Assembly: GCA_009692185.1 (NCBI GenBank)
Contig: SHZT01000001.1
Coordinates: 1-64,000, forward strand
Direction of reading: 5' to 3'
Length of the DNA stretch: 64,000 nucleotides
Source of the DNA: Gemmatimonadota bacterium
GTDB lineage: Bacteria; Gemmatimonadota; Gemmatimonadetes; Gemmatimonadales; GWC2-71-9
A program made the position numbers and the translations under genes. Position 1 is the stretch's first letter. Each line of letters begins with the position of its first letter. Positions 25,623 through 36,608 of the stretch are shown piece after piece. Under the pieces are notes generated by a model that saw nothing but the letters and a program-made list of their open reading frames with translations, did not search any database and was not told the origin of the DNA.

Positions 25623-26995
25623 GACGCGATCGCCGGCGCACGGCGCGTAGCCGGGGCGCGCCCCAGCGATTCGCCGTTTTCATAGAGCACCCAAATGGCC
25701 ACTGCAGTCACCTTGAGCAGGAACTTCCAGTTGACAATCGAGTTCACCATCCCGCTCACGCAGAAGAGGAGAAAGGGAAACAGAATGTAGAACACTAGGA
25801 AGACTCGGACATACTGCCGCCGGAGAATTCCTTCCATCAACCAGTAAAGGAGTTTGGCGAGGGCGTACGCCATGACAAGCACGGCGGCAAAGCCGTACAC
25901 TGGACCGAAGAGCTCGAATAGCACCTCCGGATATCCTCCCGTATAGACCACGCCGAGCTGCAGCAGCGGATAGACCTGGAGGCCAATCTCCCGCTCCATC
26001 AGGTATGGCAGCGTCGTATTGCGCTCCGGTGCAATCGGGTCGAGCAGAACTCCCTCCAGTGCCTCGTCCTGGTTCCAGTCATGGTTCACGAACACGTGCT
26101 CGTATTCACTCCACCACAGGCCGCCCTGGAGGATCAGCACGCGCTCCGCGATGTTCACCAGCGCGGCCTGAGGATCCATGCCGCGAGTGAAGAACAACGA
26201 GCGGTATTGCGCGAACATCACAATACCCCCGACGATCATCAGCGCCGCCGAGGTCTGCACCCAATACCGCCGCGACGGCGCGTTGCTCTCGGCGATCGGA
26301 CGCCGTCTCGGGAGCAGAACCAGGAGTGCACAGGGAATCAGGAACGATGTCCCGTGGCTGTAGTACGCCGAGAAGCGATGCCCCGCCAGGAGCAGGTACG
26401 CAAACAGGACCAGCAGCAGCACGAGGAACCTGGTATCCCGCCGCTCACTCAGGAATGCAGGCGAGGCGAACAGCACCCCGAGGATGAAGCTCAGGTGGAT
26501 GCCGTACTTGCTCACGAAGGCATGGAACACGCCCGCGTACTGGTCGGAATAGATGTACCGCTCGATGCCGGAGAAGAGCGGGATATGGCCGATCCGGAAC
26601 ATGTCGAGATACAGGAGGACCCAGAGCACAGTGAAGGCAATGAACGCAACGCGAGCAACTCCCCGGAGGCGGGTCAGCGCAGCCGCGCGCTCGTCAGGTG
26701 ACCAAACGAGCAGACTAGCCAGTTGCTGGAGCCGCGAGTGACGGAAAACGAACGCCAAGGTTCCGATGAACAAGAGGTGACAGGCCACCAGGACCACGGC
26801 GGAACGTCCGGGGCCGATGTCGCGAAACAATTCGATTGAATAGATTGGCCCCGCCACATCGATGAAGGCGCTAGACGACAGCCGCCAAACAAACGACACC
26901 CAGACGAGCAGCAGCGAATAGAAGAGAATCGGTTGCCGCCGATACATCCACGCAACGACGGCGACCAATACTACCACCGCTCCAAAACTAGGCAT
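25619..26995 (-). CDS. Wzy-like polysaccharide polymerase
   Basis: A 458-residue membrane protein with about 10 to 12 hydrophobic helices and a large loop in the second half (residues 285-360, about FFTRGMDPQAALVNIAERVL). O-antigen polymerases are recognised by topology more than by motif, and this has the expected one, in the right place between flippase, Wzz and glycosyltransferase genes. ATG 26995 overlaps the upstream gene by eight bases. It would polymerise repeat units in the periplasm. Confidence 0.78.
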   Translation of the reverse strand: MPSFGAVVVLVAVVAWMYRRQPILFYSLLLVWVSFVWRLSSSAFIDVAGPIYSIELFRDIGPGRSAVVLVACHLLFIGTLAFVFRHSRLQQLASLLVWSPDERAAALTRLRGVARVAFIAFTVLWVLLYLDMFRIGHIPLFSGIERYIYSDQYAGVFHAFVSKYGIHLSFILGVLFASPAFLSERRDTRFLVLLLVLFAYLLLAGHRFSAYYSHGTSFLIPCALLVLLPRRRPIAESNAPSRRYWVQTSAALMIVGGIVMFAQYRSLFFTRGMDPQAALVNIAERVLILQGGLWWSEYEHVFVNHDWNQDEALEGVLLDPIAPERNTTLPYLMEREIGLQVYPLLQLGVVYTGGYPEVLFELFGPVYGFAAVLVMAYALAKLLYWLMEGILRRQYVRVFLVFYILFPFLLFCVSGMVNSIVNWKFLLKVTAVAIWVLYENGESLGRAPATRRAPAIAS

Positions 26996-28376
26996 CGGCC
27001 GCCACCCGAACCGCGGCCACCGCACTCCATCGCCCCCGCTCCGCCATGGGTGGGGATGCCGAAACGTCGGCAAAGCCGGGCTCAACCCCCTTCAACCGGT
27101 CTATGATCCCCGTGACGGCGACGACGTCGAACCGCTTCACCGCGCCACGACTCTTGGAACGAGTGCTCCTCCCGAAACGCGAGAACCGGCACGACCCCAA
27201 CAACAGCAGGACCGCGTACTTCAGCCACGCCCTTACATTCCGCTCAGTTGAAAGAAGCTCCAGGGGTATGCCTGACGTCCTTCCGTGGTCTCGCTGATTG
27301 TCTCCCGTCTCCAACAATGCCGTCGCAACCCGCCTGAATGCCCCGCCGTCGTTGGCGTGGAACCAGTCCCGAATGGTTTGGCGTCTGGCCTCTTGCGTGT
27401 CGGGCGGCACGTCGAGTTTTCGGCCCTCGATACATGCCCGGACCATTTGCTCCATTTCCTCGGGAGTTCCGGCCCGCAGGGACACGGCATGCGGCACCGG
27501 CTGCAACAGATGCGAGCCGCCGATCCAGTCGGCGTCGATGGGTTCCCGATCGGTCAGGAATGCCTCGATCGCGGTCGAGCAATTGTGGTGGATGACGGTC
27601 GCGGCCGCGCGGAGCCACTCGAATACACCTCCCTCCTGAATCACCTTCGCATTGGGACAGTCGGCGAACGCCGCCTCGTACACCGCCTTCGATTCGAACG
27701 GATGTGGGCGTATCACGAACGCGACTTCCGGCAGCCGCTTGGCCATGGTCCGCACGGTACTAACCAGCTCGTCCTTTGCCAGGGTGGTCTGCATGAGCAG
27801 TTCATTCACGTATCTCTCGGAAAAGCCCATCTTCTGGATGAGCTGACGGCGTTCCATTTCCTGCGTCTGGAAGCGAGGGGCAACCAGCGCGAAGTTGGTG
27901 TTGACCAGGACCATTCGCCTAGCATCCATCTCCGTCCGGCGCACCGCGTCATTCCACGGCGCCGTCGCGAAATCGTAGCGCGGGCAGCCCGTCTCCACCA
28001 CGCGGAATTTCCCCTCGGCCGCCAGCGGCCTCAGAGCGTCGAACTGTTTCCGGCCCCAGGTGCAGTAGAGGGTGACACCATCGAGCAAGCCGCGCATCTG
28101 GTCTGCGAACAGCTGCACGTCCTTGAAGATTCCACCCTCGGTGTCCAGGACCGCGACCCGGATTCCCATCCGGGCACACGTGGTGAGAAACCGGGCATTC
28201 GCGAAGCGGACGTGGTTCACGACCGCGATATCGGGCCTCAGTAGCAGAATCTCATGGCGCTCGTACATCGGAACCAGGAAGACTTCCGCGCTGCGCCGCG
28301 CCAGCTCACACGCCAGCAGCACCATGCCCTCGAGGTCACGGTCCGGATGGTCAACGATCAGGCAAACCCGAGTCAT
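26988..28376 (-). CDS. Surface carbohydrate biosynthesis protein (GT-B fold)
   Basis: A 462-residue protein of the surface-polysaccharide (surf_polysacc) type. It opens MTRVCLIVDHPDRDLEGMVL, has VVETGCPRYDF, VAFVIRPHPFESKAVYEAAF, and a donor-site VIHHNCSTAIEAFL. These RPHP and HHNCS-T-E motifs resemble CDP-glycerol or KDO/sialate-type GT-B transferases. The C-terminal 60 residues are basic, and a hydrophobic patch (YAVLLLLGSC) may attach it to the membrane. ATG 28376 overlaps the upstream stop (ATGA). Confidence 0.75.
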   Translation of the reverse strand: MTRVCLIVDHPDRDLEGMVLLACELARRSAEVFLVPMYERHEILLLRPDIAVVNHVRFANARFLTTCARMGIRVAVLDTEGGIFKDVQLFADQMRGLLDGVTLYCTWGRKQFDALRPLAAEGKFRVVETGCPRYDFATAPWNDAVRRTEMDARRMVLVNTNFALVAPRFQTQEMERRQLIQKMGFSERYVNELLMQTTLAKDELVSTVRTMAKRLPEVAFVIRPHPFESKAVYEAAFADCPNAKVIQEGGVFEWLRAAATVIHHNCSTAIEAFLTDREPIDADWIGGSHLLQPVPHAVSLRAGTPEEMEQMVRACIEGRKLDVPPDTQEARRQTIRDWFHANDGGAFRRVATALLETGDNQRDHGRTSGIPLELLSTERNVRAWLKYAVLLLLGSCRFSRFGRSTRSKSRGAVKRFDVVAVTGIIDRLKGVEPGFADVSASPPMAERGRWSAVAAVRVAADA

Positions 28377-29044
28377 GCCTTTCGGGGCCCTCTCACGGCC
28401 AGCCACAAGGCCCCAAGGATACGCCAGTTGGCCCGCATGAATCCGCCAAAGCGGGAGGCGTCCTTTCTCGGCACGATGGTGATCGGTACCTGTCGCAAGC
28501 GGGCTCCCGCCCGGACCATAGCGAGGGCCACTCCGGTCCCGATAGAGCCGGGCAACATGTCGGGAGTGTTTCGATCGAAGAGGGCAATCCGGTATCCCTT
28601 CATCCCGCACAACGGGTCCCAGATCCCGAATTGCATGGAGGCATACAGCGCGAAGATGTACTCGGCGACCCGGGCCGGGCGCGGCCGGTACCCGACGACA
28701 ACATCCGCCTTTCCTTCGACCAGGGGTAGGAGAATGGATTCGAGCAAGCGGGGATCATGCTGACCGTCGGCATCGAGTGTCGCCAGGTACTCGAATCCCC
28801 GTTCAGCCGCGTACGTGAACCCCGTTTTCAGCGCTCCGTCATACCCCTTCTGCTTAGGGTGTCGCACCACGGTGGCACCCGCCGCTTCGGCTTCCGCGGC
28901 TGTGCGGTCGGTGCTGGCATCATCGACCACCACCACCGCCGACACGACCGCCCTGGCGCCCCTCACTATGTCCGCGATGGTGCGATCCTCGTTGTGGGCC
29001 GCGAGCACCGCTACCGTGCGAGCTGACCTGGTGGCGCTCGTCAG
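28373..29044 (-). CDS. Glycosyltransferase family 2 (dolichyl-phosphate-mannose-synthase-like)
   Basis: A 223-residue GT2 enzyme: TVAVLAAHNEDRTIADIVRG, VVVVDDASTDRTA, a DxD site in LATLDADGQHDPRL, and GYDGALKTGFTYAAERG. It resembles DPM1/GtrB transferases that use a polyprenyl-phosphate acceptor but lacks their C-terminal helices. The start is unclear. The last in-frame ATG (29158) is deep inside neuB2; the position matching family starts is CTG 29044, which overlaps the upstream stop as CTGA with GGGGA before it. A CTG start is assumed here. Confidence 0.75.
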   Translation of the reverse strand: MTSATRSARTVAVLAAHNEDRTIADIVRGARAVVSAVVVVDDASTDRTAAEAEAAGATVVRHPKQKGYDGALKTGFTYAAERGFEYLATLDADGQHDPRLLESILLPLVEGKADVVVGYRPRPARVAEYIFALYASMQFGIWDPLCGMKGYRIALFDRNTPDMLPGSIGTGVALAMVRAGARLRQVPITIVPRKDASRFGGFMRANWRILGALWLAVRGPRKA

Positions 29045-30108
29045 ACGTCCCCGGGTTTCAGGTGGTCGCCCATCTCGAGGTTTCGCCGGAGCGCCTTCCC
29101 GACGACCCGGGGGAGCTCGTAGGGCGGCACGCCGTCGGGCGGACAAGGCCTCAGGCACTCCAGGTCGTCGGCCGCGAGAACCGTGCCGGCCCTCAATTCA
29201 CGCGCCGCGCGGATAGCCCGCCGCTGGAGGACTACCGTATCCGCTTCGTTCCCTTCCACTTTCTTGGTTTCCGAACCCAGCGCACGCTCGAGCTCTCGAG
29301 TACGATCCACCATGTCACGCCAGGACTTGGGGTCCATGGAGAACTTGTGGTCCGGCCCGTCGCTGTTACAGTTGTCGGTGAAGTGCTTTTCCACCACCCG
29401 CGCGCCCAGCGTTACGCTGCCGAGCACCGTCGCGTGTCCGGGGGTGTGGTCCGACAGACCCAGCACCACGTCGGGGAACAGCCGGGCATAGGTCCGCAGC
29501 ACATTCAGCTGGATGTACCCGAAATTCTCGAGCGACGCGGTGTAGTTTGTGTTGCACTGCATGAGGACCACGTCGACGGGAAACCGGCGCAGGGTTTCCA
29601 TGGCCCGCCTTACATCGTCCAGCGTTGAGGCACCGGTCGCCAGCATGACCGGTTTCCCCTGCCGAGCCACCCGCTCAATCATCTCCGGCCAAGTGATGTC
29701 GCCCGACCCGATCTTGTAGGCCGGGACGAAGGGAGCGAGCATGTCCACCGCTTCGAGGTCATAAGGGGCAGAGAAGTAATGGATCCCCGCCTCCTCGCAG
29801 GCTTCCTTCAACTTTTCCGTCCATTCCCATGGCAGGCTCGCGTCGGCATAGACGTGAAATACGGACTTGCTCCAGCCCGCCTGGTGAGATTTCTGGTGAC
29901 CCAGGTTTTTGAAGCCCCGGTCGCTCACGATGCGGGGCGCGCGAAAATTCTGGAATTTCGCCGCGTCGGCGCCGGCCTCGGCAGCGAGATGGATCAAGCG
30001 CTTCGCGCGCTCCAGATTCCCGTCATGATTCGCGGCGATGTCCGCAACGAAGTAGGTCGCCGCGTTCCCACCGACCTCGCGGCCCAGGATCTTCAGGGTC
30101 TTACTCAC
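29041..30108 (-). CDS. Full-length NeuB/PseI-family ulosonic acid synthase
   Basis: A 355-residue synthase with both domains. The TIM barrel shows FVADIAANHDGNLERAKRLI, DAAKFQNFRAP, YKIGSGDITWPE, MLATGAST, VLMQCNTNYT, GLSDHTPG and VVEKHFTDN. The SAF (antifreeze-like) domain follows (IRAARELRAGTVLAADDLEC and VVGKALRRNLEMGDHLKPGD). GTG 30108 overlaps the upstream stop. With PseB and SpsF upstream, the product may be a pseudaminic or legionaminic type acid. It is clearly different from the short NeuB at 17427. Confidence 0.9.
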   Translation of the reverse strand: MSKTLKILGREVGGNAATYFVADIAANHDGNLERAKRLIHLAAEAGADAAKFQNFRAPRIVSDRGFKNLGHQKSHQAGWSKSVFHVYADASLPWEWTEKLKEACEEAGIHYFSAPYDLEAVDMLAPFVPAYKIGSGDITWPEMIERVARQGKPVMLATGASTLDDVRRAMETLRRFPVDVVLMQCNTNYTASLENFGYIQLNVLRTYARLFPDVVLGLSDHTPGHATVLGSVTLGARVVEKHFTDNCNSDGPDHKFSMDPKSWRDMVDRTRELERALGSETKKVEGNEADTVVLQRRAIRAARELRAGTVLAADDLECLRPCPPDGVPPYELPRVVGKALRRNLEMGDHLKPGDV

Positions 30109-30992
30109 GTACGTAGAACCTCCCCTGTCCGATGGCTGTCGTGCAACAATGCGATGCCATCATGCACGGTGGGTAGCCGCCGGTTGAGCCGACTCTCCAG
30201 CAGCTCCACGTTCATTCGTAGATCCGCCGGCCGATAGGCCTTGAAATGGCCCTCGGCAACAGGGATCACGCGTGTATTCGCGGTGCTGTAGCCGAACGCC
30301 TTGGCGATGAGAACGGCGAATTCCGCTTTGCTGAGACCGGCTCCGGACGCCCCAGCGTTGTACGTGCCGCTCAGGTCCAGCCGGACAACGTCCCGGATTA
30401 CCTCGACCAAGTGGCTGATGTGCAGCGGAGAGAAGTACACGTCACCAAACAGCTGCATGGGCCGCCCGTCGCGCAGGCCCTCCAAGACCCAGTCGCTCAG
30501 GCTCGCACGCCCCGGTATCCGCTCACCAAAAAGGTTGATTCGCAAGATGCTGTGGCGACTTACCCGCCGCGCGACGTCCTCCGCCCAAAGCTTGAGCAGG
30601 GCGTAGACATTGGACGGCTTTGGCCCGCCTTCCCGGTGCGGCCCTGGGCCGTCATAGACGTGATCGGTGGAGATGTACACCAGGCGCGTATCAGGAGATC
30701 GCTCCCGGATCCAATCCACGATGTGCGCGGTGGTGTCTACCGTGAGCTGGTAGCCCTGGTAGGGGCGCTCATGGCACCCATCCACATCCGCCAACGCCAC
30801 CGTGTGAATGATCGTCTCCGGAAGATGACGGGAAAGAAACTGTTCCGTTTCGGCTCTCGAGGTGAGGTCCACCCGCTCGAGCCCTGGGCCTGCCTTGCTC
30901 AAACAGGTCCCGAGCGCCGTCCGCGCACCCCAATCCGCCCGCATCAGGTAGGTGCCCAGGAGCCCCGACCCGCCCGTGACGAGCAGCTTCAC
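30105..30992 (-). CDS. RmlD-like NAD(P)-dependent sugar reductase/epimerase
   Basis: A 295-residue extended-SDR protein. It starts MKLLVTGGSGLLGTYLMRAD (GGxGxxG) and carries LVYISTDHVYDG with Y-x3-K in NVYALLKLWAED. The STDHVYDG and INLFGE segments match the dTDP-4-dehydrorhamnose reductase (RmlD_sub_bind) family. It lies between spsF and neuB2 with four-base overlaps on both sides, so it most likely modifies a precursor of the same pathway rather than dTDP-rhamnose, for which a separate set is present at 51-54.5 kb. Confidence 0.82.
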   Translation of the reverse strand: MKLLVTGGSGLLGTYLMRADWGARTALGTCLSKAGPGLERVDLTSRAETEQFLSRHLPETIIHTVALADVDGCHERPYQGYQLTVDTTAHIVDWIRERSPDTRLVYISTDHVYDGPGPHREGGPKPSNVYALLKLWAEDVARRVSRHSILRINLFGERIPGRASLSDWVLEGLRDGRPMQLFGDVYFSPLHISHLVEVIRDVVRLDLSGTYNAGASGAGLSKAEFAVLIAKAFGYSTANTRVIPVAEGHFKAYRPADLRMNVELLESRLNRRLPTVHDGIALLHDSHRTGEVLRT

Positions 30993-31738
30993 GTTCCGCT
31001 CCTGATCGGCTTTTGCTCCACGTGTGCGTTAATAGCATTCAGCTGCGGCCGCCTCTGCAAGAGCTCGAGCACCGCCGCCGTAGAGAAGAAGTCCTGATTT
31101 GCGGTGGTCGCGAGCAGGCCGTAGATGGCCGTCAGGAGAGCAAAGTCATCCGGCGTATCAAGGGTCCAGCGGTGGCTCGATAGATCCGGCGATTCGACAA
31201 ATGCCTCGAGAGCGAACAGTTCGGGATGATGGTATAGGTACGGGGTGACGTGCTCCCGCTCATACGGTTGTTGCGCTTCCACATGCGCGCGCTCGAGCGC
31301 CGCATAGGTGAACACCTCGGCGTCAAGCCCCCGGGGGAACGACCGTGTCACGGTATTGCTGAGGTAGTCAACCCGGCCATTGGCCCGCCGCTCACGGAAC
31401 CGCGTCAGGATGCGCGTCAGGAGGTCTGGATCGAAGAGGGGGCAGTCGGAAGTCACCCGCACCACGACATCGGCCCCCAGCGCGGCGCCGTAATACCGGG
31501 CCAGCACGTCTTCTTCGCTTCCTCGGTGAACGGCAGCTCCGTGCTTGCGGCTTTCTTCCACCACTACATCGTCGCCACGGTTCGTTGTGGTGGCGACGAT
31601 AACGTCATCAACCAGGCGACAGCGCTGGACCCGGGAAATGACCTGTGCCAGGACGCTGGCACGTCCGAGTCGCTTGAGGACCTTTCCCGGAAGCCTGCTG
31701 GACCCCATCCTGGCCTGTATAACGGCAACGGTTTTCAT
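30989..31738 (-). CDS. SpsF-like cytidylyltransferase-family protein
   Basis: A 249-residue protein of the SpsF family. It starts MKTVAVIQARMGSSRLPGKV (nucleotidyltransferase loop), then VDDVIVATTTN, HRGSEEDVLARYYGAA, RVTSDCPLFDPDLL, and VTPYLYHHPELF. The family is often next to NeuB/PseI synthases and is proposed to activate sugars with CMP or act in their transfer. It sits between pseB and the RmlD-like gene. No other CMP transferase is in this operon, so it is the best candidate for activation of the NeuB2 product. Confidence 0.85.
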   Translation of the reverse strand: MKTVAVIQARMGSSRLPGKVLKRLGRASVLAQVISRVQRCRLVDDVIVATTTNRGDDVVVEESRKHGAAVHRGSEEDVLARYYGAALGADVVVRVTSDCPLFDPDLLTRILTRFRERRANGRVDYLSNTVTRSFPRGLDAEVFTYAALERAHVEAQQPYEREHVTPYLYHHPELFALEAFVESPDLSSHRWTLDTPDDFALLTAIYGLLATTANQDFFSTAAVLELLQRRPQLNAINAHVEQKPIRSGT

Positions 31739-31747
31739 TGCTCGCCG

Positions 31748-33774
<2,027 letters not shown>

Positions 33775-33837
33775 TGCGCGCTTGGCCGAGGCCGTACTCG
33801 ATCACGAGTAGGACAGGACAACCTAGGATCAGCACGG

Positions 33838-33902
33838 CGAAAGATGGCAAAAGATGGCAAAAGATGGCAACCGTTAATATAAAAGATGGCAACCGTTAAT
33901 AT
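33838..33902. repeat. Tandem AT-rich repeats in a divergent promoter region
   Basis: The unit AAAAGATGGC is repeated about three times (33838-33868). A perfect 22-bp tandem pair, consisting of that unit followed by AACCGTTAATAT, follows at 33859-33880 and 33881-33902. Each 22-mer supplies a TAATAT that resembles a -10 element. The array lies 64 bases upstream of wzz1 on one side and 86 bases upstream of wzx2 on the other, in unusually AT-rich DNA. Confidence 0.8.
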
Positions 33903-33988
33903 ATTGGTGTAGCGGGCACTTAGCTAGTGACCGTCATTCCCCCTAAACCATTGCCTGGCAGGCACTTCTCCGGAGTTGGCGCGCCTAC

Positions 33989-35557
33989 ATGACCGAGGAT
34001 AACCCGCGGACCCCTTCTCGTCGCCCGCTAGCCGCGGGTCCCGAGATCATGAGAAATACGCTCATCAGCGCGGCACACCAGTTGATTTCAATCGTTGTCG
34101 GCATCCTGCTGCTCCCGTTCATGATCGGAACGATGGGGACGGAACGGTATGGCTTCCTGCTCATCGTTCAGGTTTTCAGCTTGTCCGGTGTGCTGGCCTA
34201 CGCGGACATCGGCTTGCAGAACAGCTTCACCCGCCACATGGCGGCGAGCTACGCCCGCAACGATGCGGGGGAGTTTCGCGGCTTCTTCGTGACCACCCTA
34301 GCGACCTTCTTTGCCATCGGTGCCGCGTGCGCGGTCGTGATCTTTCTATGGGCGAGCGTGAGCTTGGTGGAGTTCTTCAGGATTCCCAGTCCCTTCGAGC
34401 AGGAAACCCGGGCAGCGCTCTACGTGTATGCCGGGATGTTCCTCATACAGTTCCCGGCACTGGGGCTCAAGGCCTTTTATACCGCGGTCCAGGACCTGCC
34501 AATGCTGAAGGTGTGGGAACTGGCCAGCCGTCTGATCTACGCAGGCGCTGTGGTCATTCTCCTCATGTCGTACCAGGACGTGCTCAGAGTAGTCCTGGTC
34601 GAGCAGGCGGTCGCCCTGTGTACGATCCTGTTCTTTGCGTTCGTTGCCGCGCGCAGGCACCCCGCGTGGTTTGCGATCCGCCCCGCGCTGGCATCGTGGT
34701 CACATCTCCGCAAAGTAGTTCCCTACGGCGGCCACGTGTTTGCGAACTCTTTTACAACATACGGTGTGTACCAGCGAGTCCCCGACATCGTCGTCGCCCG
34801 CGTCCTGGGGCCAGAGGCGCTCGCGGCGTACGCCATCATCAGCCGCGTGCCCCGCGTCATCAAGACACTGACCGCCGCCGCCAACACCGCCGCGGCGCCG
34901 GTGGCCGCCGCGCTCGACGGCATCGATGCGCGCGAGAAGTTGAGAGACCTGGTGCTGCGAGGGACCCGGTACAGCTATATACTCCTGACCCCGATCGTTG
35001 TCTTTGTGCTTGTGTTCGCCAGCAACATTCTGCGAGTGTGGGTCGGCGAGGAGTTCGTTCCGCTCGCGGATCAGCTGCGAGGAATGGTCGTGTGGCAGTA
35101 CCTTGTGTTCCTGGTGTTCTACACGAATTCGACGCTCACCCGCACGGAGCAGTTCAGGCGCCTGCTCCCTTACACGGTGGGAGGGAACCTGGTCTTTCTC
35201 GTCGTGCTGTTCGCCACCGTGAACCAGCTTGCCCTCTGGTCGGTCGTGGCCTCGCTGCTGGCGAGCCTGCTCGTGGTAGCGACCGGAACAATCGTGGTTC
35301 AGCGTTCGTCGCACGCGTTCTCCTACCGGGACGTGTACCACGTCGTCTTCCGGATGCCCGTGGTGGGTAACGGTATTCTGGCATTCGGTCTGTGCCTGAT
35401 CCTTTGGACTCTCGTGAGGCCCGACAACCCCGCCGCCCTGGCCGCCGCGGCCGCCCTATTCTATACGGGGCACATCGCGATGCTGTACCGGTTGGGACTT
35501 CAGCCGCTGGAACGCAAACAGGTGACACGGCTCCTGCGCCGTGCGCTGGGAGGCTAG
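33989..35557 (+). CDS. Wzx-type flippase, copy 2
   Basis: A 522-residue protein of the polysaccharide-transporter family with about 12 to 14 helices. MRNTLISAAHQLISIVVGIL and TERYGFLLIVQVFSLSGVLA then YADIGLQNSFTRHMA match the usual N-terminal bundle. A second bundle starts near VPYGGHVFANSFTTYGVYQR. It is read from ATG 33989 and divergent from wzz1. It is followed six bases later by a methyltransferase gene and probably exports the ulosonic-acid repeat unit built by the neighbouring operons. Confidence 0.88.
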   Translation: MTEDNPRTPSRRPLAAGPEIMRNTLISAAHQLISIVVGILLLPFMIGTMGTERYGFLLIVQVFSLSGVLAYADIGLQNSFTRHMAASYARNDAGEFRGFFVTTLATFFAIGAACAVVIFLWASVSLVEFFRIPSPFEQETRAALYVYAGMFLIQFPALGLKAFYTAVQDLPMLKVWELASRLIYAGAVVILLMSYQDVLRVVLVEQAVALCTILFFAFVAARRHPAWFAIRPALASWSHLRKVVPYGGHVFANSFTTYGVYQRVPDIVVARVLGPEALAAYAIISRVPRVIKTLTAAANTAAAPVAAALDGIDAREKLRDLVLRGTRYSYILLTPIVVFVLVFASNILRVWVGEEFVPLADQLRGMVVWQYLVFLVFYTNSTLTRTEQFRRLLPYTVGGNLVFLVVLFATVNQLALWSVVASLLASLLVVATGTIVVQRSSHAFSYRDVYHVVFRMPVVGNGILAFGLCLILWTLVRPDNPAALAAAAALFYTGHIAMLYRLGLQPLERKQVTRLLRRALGG

Positions 35558-35563
35558 CGCTAC

Positions 35564-36454
35564 ATGTCCTTGCCGTACGATGACTCGTGGGCCCGCCTCG
35601 GGCGTGGCGTTGCCATCGGCGTTGGGCGTACCTATGCTCCGGTCGGAGGACGCGTGGTCTTCTTGCAGCGCCGCCTGGCGTCGTTTCTCATCGGCGAGAT
35701 CCTCGACGTGGGGGCTGGCGCCAATGGCAAGACCCTCGGCGACGCGCTTGGATCCCGGTACCACGCGCTCGACATCGGGACCAGTTATAAAATCGTTAAT
35801 ACCGCCGAACGGGCTGCCCTTCACTACGTCGCGGACATCGAGGGAAAGCCGCTTCCCTTCGGCGACGGCCAGTTCGACACCGTCCTCTGCATGGATGTCC
35901 TGGAACACATCGATGAATCGCATCTCTTACTCGACGAGCTGTTCCGGGTAGCCAGGCGCGCCGTTATCGTGTCTCTCCCAAACAACTGGCCGGGCTTCCT
36001 GTGGAGTATTGTCCTGGGTCGCAATATCACTCATCGAAGCGGGTACGGGCTGGACGCGCAGGCGAAGCCACCCGGCCAGCGGCACAAGCATTTTTTCAAT
36101 TTCGAGGAGGCGTTCCGGTTCTTGTTTGGGCGAGTCCCTCCCGGCTTCCGGGTGGCGGAAGCCCACTTTGTCTTCGAGCACGGCAATGACGGATTGCTCG
36201 CCTCAGCCCCCTGGTGGAACCGCTGGTTCCGGGTGGCAGGGAAGGCCTCTCCGGAAGACCTGCGCGCCCGAGTCGGTCCCGCGGCGTACCCGCTCTGGCT
36301 GGTCATCCGCCTTGGATATGGAATTGTTCACAGTCTGGATACCGCGCTCTCGGCCCTCCTGTACGGATGGGGCTCCCGGGTCCGGTTCTATAATCTCTTT
36401 TGTCGCCAATTGTGGGTCGTGTATGAGCGCAAGCTCGCGCCGATCCTGAATTGA
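35564..36454 (+). CDS. Class I SAM-dependent methyltransferase
   Basis: A 296-residue Methyltransf_11-type protein. Motif I is ILDVGAGANGKTLGDALGS, motif II is HALDIGTSYKIV, and motif IV is FDTVLCMDVLEHIDESHLLL. The C-terminal third has two hydrophobic stretches (YPLWLVIRLGYGIVHSLDTA and ALLYGWGS) that may touch the membrane. It is in a short-spaced run with wzx2 and the small membrane protein. Its substrate is unknown; a sugar or lipid-linked intermediate is likely. Confidence 0.82.
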   Translation: MSLPYDDSWARLGRGVAIGVGRTYAPVGGRVVFLQRRLASFLIGEILDVGAGANGKTLGDALGSRYHALDIGTSYKIVNTAERAALHYVADIEGKPLPFGDGQFDTVLCMDVLEHIDESHLLLDELFRVARRAVIVSLPNNWPGFLWSIVLGRNITHRSGYGLDAQAKPPGQRHKHFFNFEEAFRFLFGRVPPGFRVAEAHFVFEHGNDGLLASAPWWNRWFRVAGKASPEDLRARVGPAAYPLWLVIRLGYGIVHSLDTALSALLYGWGSRVRFYNLFCRQLWVVYERKLAPILN

Positions 36455-36461
36455 GGCGTCC

Positions 36462-36608
36462 ATGTACATTGATCCCGGACTCGGGAGTTACGCGAATCAG
36501 GCGATCGTTGCCGGCTTGCTGGGACTGGTCGTTGGATTCAGGGAACGCGTCAAGCAGGCGTTTCAGGCTGTTCGGCAGAGCATCACGTCGCGCTTCCGTA
36601 GCCGTTGA
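36462..36608 (+). CDS. 48-residue single-span membrane protein of the YIDPG type
   Basis: A small gene: MYIDPGLGSYANQAIVAGLL followed by GLVVGFRERVKQAF. It has one hydrophobic helix (about residues 12-27) and a basic, amphipathic tail. From memory, short proteins beginning with YIDPG-x-GS sit beside surface-polysaccharide methyltransferases and sulfatase-fold enzymes in many bacteria; no function is known to me. ATG 36462 is eight bases after the methyltransferase stop. The TGA overlaps the next start as TTGA, which strongly supports translation of this reading frame. Confidence 0.72.
   Translation: MYIDPGLGSYANQAIVAGLLGLVVGFRERVKQAFQAVRQSITSRFRSR

Noticed and set aside
30105-30992. Assigning the RmlD-like gene to dTDP-rhamnose synthesis
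   Set aside because: A complete rml set lies at 51-54.5 kb, and this gene is coupled to neuB2 and spsF, so a role in that pathway is more likely.
33838-33902. Possible CRISPR or origin iterons
   Set aside because: Units are 10 and 22 bp in direct tandem with no spacers, no cas genes and no replication gene nearby.
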